DNA of 64,000 nucleotides, from positions 61,929,174-61,993,173 of the forward strand of contig CM059975.1 in NCBI GenBank assembly GCA_030490835.1. The letters run 5' to 3'. The position numbers and the translations under genes are program-made. Numbering within the stretch: the stretch's first letter is position 1; every line of letters starts with the position of its first letter. The notes beneath the pieces were generated by a model. That model was given only the letters and a program-made list of their open reading frames with translations, was not told where the DNA came from and ran no database searches. Source of the stretch: Annona cherimola. Its lineage: Eukaryota; Streptophyta; Magnoliopsida; Magnoliales; Annonaceae. Of this stretch, positions 57,791 through 64,000 are shown piece by piece.

Positions 57791-57907
57791 GGGCCCCACA
57801 GTGCATGGACTGCATTGTGCAATCTGAATGCACTGGAATATTTTCCATAGATATATATATTTGATTCAGTGCATATGACTGCACCGTGCAGTCCATACAC
57901 TTTTGGG
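57791..57907. repeat. Hairpin MITE in intron 2
   Basis: gggccccacagtgcatggac on the left pairs with gtccatacacttttgggccc on the right. The arms are about 50 bp with scattered mismatches around an A+T-rich loop (57835-57865). The size and imperfect pairing resemble small-RNA-producing MITE hairpins. Confidence 0.75.
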
Positions 57908-59084
57908 CCCATTTGATCATAAATTGAAAATCTAACTCACCTTTTATATTTAGAATTATTCACGTTATTATCATATCAATTTCCTTCCTTCAAAAAAAAT
58001 TTCATCCAAATCCAACATGTATATGGGCCCCATCTTAAAATGCTATGATTTCAATGTAATAAATTTGTTTAACATACATATCAATTTTAAAATGGTATTT
58101 TCAATATGTAAACAGTCCAAAGTATGATTTTTATATTGATAAATGATTGTATAAAATATTATTATATTTTAATATATGTGGGGCCCAATTATTTGTGGAT
58201 TGCACTGTAATTACGGTCCAGTCCATCTGCACAGTAGCATATCTCATATACATGTATATATAAGCGTTTGGCCATGTAGCTAGGGGTATAACTTGGGCCG
58301 GGTTGAGCTCGAACCCAAATTCTAATAGTGTTAAAATTTGCATTTTTAGAACCTGAGCCCGAAGAACCCAAACCCAATGAACCTGATTTATAAAAATGAT
58401 ATTGTTGGCATTCAAGTGAACCCGAAAACCTAATTTCGATTTCTTATTTTATATTTTTATAAAATATATTATATACATAATATCTAAACAATATTTCTTC
58501 ATATTTTTTCTATTTTACATTATTTATATTTATATTGGAATACATGTTTAGTATATTGTAATTATATTGTAAATAAAGTATATCATTTTTTGTTTGTCTC
58601 TTAATTCCACCATTAATTTTTACATCTACTAATTTTTTTCCTTTATCTTATTTTTGATGTTAAATTTTCTTCTAGAAATATTCTTTATATTGCTATATTT
58701 TAAAAAAAAATTATAGTTTAACTATATATTATTATGTTTACTTACACAATTTGTTATTACTATATATTTATATAAAATTCTAAAACTTGTCACTCTTAAA
58801 TATAATATAAATTCATCAACCTAAATTCCAACTCGAAACTCAACCGAAATTCAATTTTCAATAATAAAGATAGAGTTTAGGTTTTACAGACAGTTAGGAT
58901 TAGGATTAGGAGTATGGTTTTATAAATAGGGTTAGGGTTAAGGTTAAGGTGAACCCGAGTTTCATGAGCTCGAATTGCATCCTATATGCAGCTGGCTTAA
59001 AAGCATTTTTTTAGTTTTTTATAGAACTGCTCTTTTAAGTTATTCTATCCATTTTCATTAGAAAAAGTTATTTAATCCACATAT

Positions 59085-59300
59085 ATATATACTAAGTTTC
59101 ACTATTTTTAGAATGTATGTATTTTTTAAAATTAAAATATAGGAGAATTTAGCTATTTGTTAACCTTTAAAATGACTAAAATACCCCTATATTTAAATTC
59201 AAAAAATATATATACATATGTTCAAAAATGATCAAATTTAGTGTATATATATTAAATACACTTAAAATAACAATCTTATAAATAAAACTATTTTTGGCCT
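59085..59300. repeat. Foldback-MITE relative in intron 2
   Basis: It shares 'agtttcactatttttagaat', 'ttcaaaaatgatcaaattta' and 'ttaaatacacttaaaataac' with the foldback copies elsewhere. Termini are not clear. Confidence 0.5.
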
Positions 59301-60669
59301 TAGTGCATGGTTTTTACTATGCAAATGGATGTATAGAATCATGTCTTTATGTATTTATTTATGATTTAAAATTTATGTATATTAAAATATTTAATATTGT
59401 ATATTTAATTTTTAATTTCAACGTTGATCTATTCACTCACAAAAGGTTTCAACTTTTAAAACATATAAATTTCTAATGAAATGATTTTGGACATCAAAAA
59501 ATAAATATTTATCAATAAAGATAATAAATGTGGGTATATTTTATCTGAACCCATGTATACATATATATATATATGGTGGTATGTTGATTGCTAATGGCCA
59601 CAATGATCATAAAATTAAAAGTTCATCAGCCATGTGACTTAAAATCATTTGTTTTACCATGGTATCAAAAATCATACCAATTAGACTTTTTGAGTTTTAG
59701 ATGATCCACATTCAGTTTAAAATGTATATGTTTTTGTAAATTATGAAAAATGCTTAGATCTATTCATCGTTATAATAGAATATAATAGTATTTTATATAA
59801 TTATTTATCCATATAAGACATGTGTTTTAGATGATTTAAATGTTAAAAATACAACTTTAAAATTAACATTTAAATCAATATCATAAAATATAAGTGGTTT
59901 AGATGTTGAAAATATAGTTTCAAAATTAATATCTAAATCAAACATTTTAATGTATTTGTTCAGAGAAAAATAAAAAATGAGATGGAATGAATATGATTGG
60001 GATAAAGTGAGAATAATAAAAATAGAGATGTTAGTTGAATGAAAAGATATGAAAAAATGATTGAAAAAATATAAAAATGATTGGAGTATGATAGTAAAAA
60101 TGAAAAAATAAGGTAGTTAAGTGTTGATTTTTCATTCTCTTTTTAGCAAAAGCAACTTTTATGATATTGATTTTGCATGATTTTTAGATGGAGCTCATAT
60201 ACATATTTTATTTAGACAAAGCTTAATCACTACTGTAAAAAATAATTCTAAATGTAATGGGTTAGTTAAGTTTTGATGGTACAATCAATATAGGGTCGTT
60301 TGCAGCCGTAAAAAACCTTAACTAGACTTCGATTGGGTATGATTTTTAATATCATGGCAAAATAAATGATTTTAAGCCATATGCCAAAGAGATTCAAATT
60401 TTATGATTAATATGGGCACCGTTTGCACCCAGCAACACTCTAACCAGGGTACAACTGCAATCGTCTGCACTTTAACATATCCCTAAATAAATATTTACGT
60501 TCTGGATACGTGCACCTAATTCTTACTAAAATAAGTAACAACCAGTTTTCTAATATATATTTTCTTTTAAAACCTGAACCATTTATAATATTAATCCCTG
60601 ACCCCCTTCTCATGTTTGTCAATTGTTGCCAAAAGAACTGAGACCAAAAGCTGCGTAACTAATTTACAG

Positions 60670-60797
60670 GGTGTTTTCGATCAAGACAAGGTAGACACTT
60701 TCAACTTGCCAATCTACGCTCCATCTCCGCCGAAATTGAAGAATGTGGTGGAGAAAAATGGACGTTTCAGCATTGAGACGCTGCAAGTGGTACCCCG
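60670..60797 (+). CDS. SABATH exon 3, truncated by insertion
   Basis: After the ttacag acceptor it encodes GVFDQDKVDTFNLPIYAPSP, then the PKLKNVVEKNGRFSIETL block, the standard SABATH segment after the exon 2/3 junction. At 60798 the frame runs into TGTTGG of a Sirevirus LTR. The last five host bases, CCCCG (60793-60797), should be the target duplication. Confidence 0.88.
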
Positions 60798-61632
60798 TGT
60801 TGGAAATATGTGGAAAACAAGTTAAATATATGTTTTGATGATTAACAAATCAATTTGAGTAAGTCTTGGCTACTAACACGTTTGTGGAAATGTTTAAGGA
60901 ATATACATTTGAAGAAAATAAAGTATGGAAGGCCAAGTCGTTCCCCAAGTCGACTCCAAGATCGACTTCAAAGAGCCAAATCCGTCCAGAGTTGAAACGG
61001 GAAGAAGAACAGGTGAAGTCGCAGGCCCAGTCGACTCCACTTGCGACTTGGGAAGCCAAGTCGCAAACGAAGTCGACTCCAGCATCGACTTCAGTCGGGA
61101 AAAACACTCCAGAGCTGAATTTGGGATGGAAGAATGCCGAAGTCTCAAACGAAGTCGACTCCAGTTGCAACTTGGGCGAAGTCGCGGACGAAGTCGACCC
61201 CAAGTGCGACTTGAGATTTTCCAAGATCAAAGATGCAGATTCAAGCTCATTCCCAAGATCAAGTGTAAGCAAGGTAGTGTGTGATTGGAGTGGAACTCAT
61301 CACCTACCTGTGCTGTGTTGTGTTGAAGCCCCCTAGAGCTGGAATCTAGAAGAGAGCAGTGGCTCTAATTGTATTGAGGAATACAATAGTGGAACCCAAG
61401 TCACAAAGGAGTGTGAGCTTGGAAGAGTGGAATAGGGAGGTTGCCCGAACCACTATAAAATCTTGTCTGCTTGATTTTATTTCTGCGCTCTACATTACAT
61501 TGCTTTCCATTTTGTTTCTTCATTAAGGGGACTAGATTAATCCGGGGTAAAGTTTCTGTTTAAGTTATAAATTTTTAAATACCCAATTCACCCCTCCCCT
61601 CTTGGGTAATTGCCATCAACTCGGGACCAACA
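60798..61632 (+). repeat. 5' LTR of copy D
   Basis: It begins TGTTGG, ends CCAACA and is only 835 bp. It has five GTCGAC palindromes (60936-61215) and a single 'ctagaagagagc' unit. It lacks the second palindrome cluster and the TATA-bearing stretch of the 1,833-bp LTR, so it is an internally shortened variant. Confidence 0.92.
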
Positions 61633-61634
61633 AG

Positions 61635-61646
61635 TGGTATCGGAGC
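61635..61646 (+). promoter_or_regulatory. PBS of copy D, one mismatch
   Basis: TGGTATCGGAGC, one base different from the initiator-Met tRNA complement. Confidence 0.85.
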
Positions 61647-61680
61647 AGGTCTTTGAGTTAAACCAAAGAGATCTAATCAC

Positions 61681-63532
61681 ATGGCATCCCAATCTACTTC
61701 TGTTCCCGCTTTTGCTGAGGGCCAATCATTCACTAGGCCACCATTGTTTGATGGGAACAACTTTGGTTATTGGAAGCTTCGTATGAAGCAACTTATTATG
61801 GCTACCGACATGGATTCTTGGATTGCAATCCAAGATGGTGTAACCTTGCCTATCGATGAAAGAGCTTCCAAATGGACCGAAGAGGAAGTAAGAACCGTTA
61901 AGAGCAATGCCAAGGCCATGAATTCTTTATTTTGTGCTCTTACGGCTTCCGAATATGACAGAATATCCTCTTGTCAAACCGCTAAAGAAATATGGGATAC
62001 TCTAACATCTATTTATGAATGAACTTCTCAAGTCCAAGGGACTAGGAGAAATATTTTGATAGGAGAATTGGAAAGCTTTAGAATGATAGAAACGGAAAAT
62101 ATTTCTGAGATGTTTGCAAGATTTTCTAAGATTACTAATGCTTTGAAAGGTCTTGGAAAGGCTATCTCTGAATCTGAACAGGTTATGAAGATACTAAGAG
62201 CTCTACCGGAATCTTGGACTCCAAAGATTACGGCAATTGAAGAAGCCAAAGACCTAAATACACTAAAGCTAGAAGATCTTATTAGCTCATTAATGTCACA
62301 TGAGCTAATCAAGAGAAGAAATGAAGATCAACACAAAGGCAAGAAAGCCATTGCATTAAAAGCGGCGCACAACTCAGAAGAATCTACCTCCTCGTCTCAC
62401 AACGACAATGAAGACGTAGCACTACTCACTCACAAATTCCGAAAATTTGTGAGAAAAGAAAGGAACTTCAAAGACCTCAGAGAAATATCACGAAGAGAGA
62501 AGAAGAAGGAACCAACAAAGTGCTATAGATGCGGAGGTGTGGGACATATGCAATCTCAATGTCCTACACCGGAAGAGAGGAAGGAAGGACATGAAGGTAG
62601 AAAATACCAAAGACCAAAGGGAAGAGACATGTATGTCAATGAAGAGACTTCATCAACAAGCAGGCTCTTCAACCGACGAATTTGAGGCGACAAATTGTGC
62701 AAGAATATGCTGCATGGCGCGGATTGAGCAAGAAGAAGATTTGCTGTGTTTGAACACAACGGAAGTTTTGGAAGAACAAACCACTTCAACAAAGTATACA
62801 GAAAATGAAGAGGTAACTTCCAAACTTTGCCATTCTCAATCTACTTATTCTTCTTTTCAAGAATGCCTCAAATGTGCTGAATTAGAAGAACTACAAATTG
62901 CTTATAATTCATTATATGAGGAAATCAAAAAGCTAGGAAACAAGTTGTCATTGAAGAGACAACAATGTAACTTCGTTATTATTGAAAATGGAAAACTAGC
63001 TGAAAAATCAACAAAACTGAAAGAAGAAAATGAATCATTGATAAATGAGATAGAAAAATTGAAAAAGGAGAACGAATCGTTAAATGAATCATTAGCAAAG
63101 TTCTCTAATCCCGGAGAAAATGTGAAGATGTTTCTGAACATGACTGCTCAAACAAATAAAAGAGGCCTTGGATATTATACATTTGAGCAAAAAGAAAGTG
63201 GCAAATCGAATGTGCCAATACTTGAGAAATATCAAACCAAAACTACACCAATATACAAGCCAAGAAGAAAAAATGTCATGTGGACTAGCAGGCCAACGTT
63301 TGAACCATTATATACTTGGAGGCCTACTCCAAGATTACCAATGGCTTGCAATTACTGCAACAAAATGGGTCATAAAGCCTATAAGTGTAACTTTAAGAAA
63401 TTGTATGACCATGGTGCAAAATTAGTTTGGGTTCCAAGGAACACAAGATTTGGGCTTTCTAAGTTAGAGCAACAAAGGTTGAATAATATTACTAACCCAA
63501 ATGGACCCATAAAATGGGTACCAAAGAGATGA
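61681..63532 (+). pseudogene. gag: Sirevirus-like gag of copy D, two breaks
   Basis: It is homologous over its length to the gag at 45999-47801. A TGA at 62020-62022 replaces a conserved Gly codon. The frame continues from there with the CYRCGGVGHMQSQC zinc knuckle, then shifts by one base near 62660. The new frame runs through a Lys/Glu-rich coiled coil, uninterrupted past the position stopped in the young element. It goes on to the second knuckle CNYCNKMGHKAYKC and the KWVPKR end. The codon matching the young element's TAA is an ordinary Gln here, showing that stop is not a lineage feature. Confidence 0.9.
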
Positions 63533-63545
63533 GATTTACTTTTTT

Positions 63546-64000
63546 ATTTTTCAGATTTGTTTTAAGGCAAAGGCAAACAATGTATGGTTCATGGACAGCG
63601 GTTGTTCAAGGCATATGATTGGAGAAAGAAGTTTATTTCACAAACTTAAGCCTTGCAACGACGGAACGGTTGCCTTTGGTAATAATGAGAAAGGTAAAAT
63701 TAAAGGTAAAGGAAACATTTATAGTATTTCAAATGCATGCATGGAGGATATTTTGTTTGTTGAAGAACTCAAGCATAACCTAATGAGCATTAGTCAATTA
63801 TGTGACAAAGGATACAAGGTTGTGTTTGAATCATCTATATGTAATGTATTTGATGGAGAACATATCATGTTTAGTGGAAAAAGATATGGAAATGTATATT
63901 TGGTTTCACTTGACGAATTAGATGGTCAATGTCTAATGGCCATTGATAATGATCCATGGGTTTGGCATAAAAGGCTTGGACATATAAACATGGGAAATAT
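63546..64000 (+). CDS. pol: Sirevirus-like pol of copy D, 5' part
   Basis: The frame is open to the window edge with the [19 protein letters not shown] protease site, the [14 protein letters not shown] block and the start of the zinc module WHKRLGH. The first ATG is 63591. It lies in the +1 frame relative to gag, preceded by tttatttttcag, exactly as in the full-length element. No stop is seen in the visible part. Confidence 0.9.
   Translation, partial: MFQICFKAKANNVWFMDSGCSRHMIGERSLFHKLKPCNDGTVAFGNNEKGKIKGKGNIYSISNACMEDILFVEELKHNLMSISQLCDKGYKVVFESSICNVFDGEHIMFSGKRYGNVYLVSLDELDGQCLMAIDNDPWVWHKRLGHINMGN

Larger units (their letters stand above)
57392..60669 (+). other. Intron 2 of the SABATH gene, 3.3 kb, repeat-filled
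   Basis: Unusually long for this family. It contains a ~118-bp hairpin (57791-57907), a partial relative at 58179-58240, and G+C-richer MITE-like pieces at 58270-58400 and 58800-58990. The latter includes 'ggattagg' and 'gggttaggg' runs. It also holds a half foldback element (59085-59300) and A+T-rich duplicated text at 59820-59945. The intron ends in ctaatttacag. Confidence 0.7.
56400..60797 (+). pseudogene. SABATH methyltransferase gene, exon 3 cut by a retrotransposon
   Basis: SABATH enzymes transfer a methyl group from S-adenosylmethionine to the carboxyl group (sometimes a ring N) of small metabolites in the cytosol. Examples are salicylate, jasmonate, farnesoate and loganate. Three exons (56400-56468, 56696-57391, 60670-60797) join in phase 0 with GT-AG borders into about 297 residues, against a usual 350-390. 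The C-terminal 60-90 residues are missing because a Sirevirus-like LTR starts at 60798 inside exon 3. The opening NGGDGPNSYAHNSKHQ and the FNDNVSNDFNTLF block resemble the farnesoate/loganate-type clade. This is inference, as the substrate cannot be read from sequence. The gene is probably null in this allele unless the rest lies beyond the insertion and is spliced around it. Confidence 0.88.
60798..64000 (+). mobile_element. Sirevirus-like element (copy D), runs off the window
   Basis: It has a 5' LTR (60798-61632), a PBS, gag and the start of pol, in the same orientation as the host gene. The right end is outside the window. Gag has two breaks, so it is not intact, but it is closer to the young element than copy A is. 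Confidence 0.95.

Overview
This window is nuclear DNA from a flowering plant. It is A+T-rich, almost gene-free, and packed with nested LTR retrotransposons, foldback MITEs and minisatellites. The one host gene I can support is a SABATH-family carboxyl methyltransferase, whose conserved phase-0 introns also point to an angiosperm. The sequence alone does not tell me the species.

Layout. 1-892 is the end of a large Ty3-type LTR. 1117-9670 is a second copy of that LTR type, split by a foldback MITE (1886-2276) and by a minus-strand, apparently non-autonomous Tat/Ogre-type element (2513-8111). 9880-15728 is a 5'-truncated, decayed Sirevirus-like Ty1/copia element (copy A). 15840-17731 is a large inverted repeat of two converging LTR-like arms. 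18149-25828 is a complete Ty1/copia element (element C) with a perfect GTTGC target duplication and LTRs identical apart from one 14-bp gap, but with broken coding frames. 26684-35039 holds MITEs, a G+C-rich minisatellite and unrecognised A+T-rich DNA. 35045-38599 is a 3.5-kb solo LTR with a perfect CTCCC duplication. 38605-43012 is A+T-rich DNA with a 10-bp/compound satellite at 41858-42440.

43013-55597 is a nest: a foldback MITE, split by a Sirevirus-like solo LTR (43087-55382), which is itself split by a full-length 11.06-kb Sirevirus-like element (44118-55177, TSD GCTTG). That element has gag, pol and a third downstream ORF. Its two 1,833-bp LTRs differ at one site that I can find, so it inserted very recently.

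56400-60797 is the SABATH gene: three visible exons and a 3.3-kb second intron full of repeats. Exon 3 is interrupted by another Sirevirus-like element (copy D, 60798 to beyond the window end), so this allele is probably null.

The Sirevirus-like copies all carry dense arrays of a nested palindrome centred on GTCGAC, in the LTRs and again in the leader of the third ORF. This array, the third ORF and the conserved gag/pol junction are the most interesting biology here.
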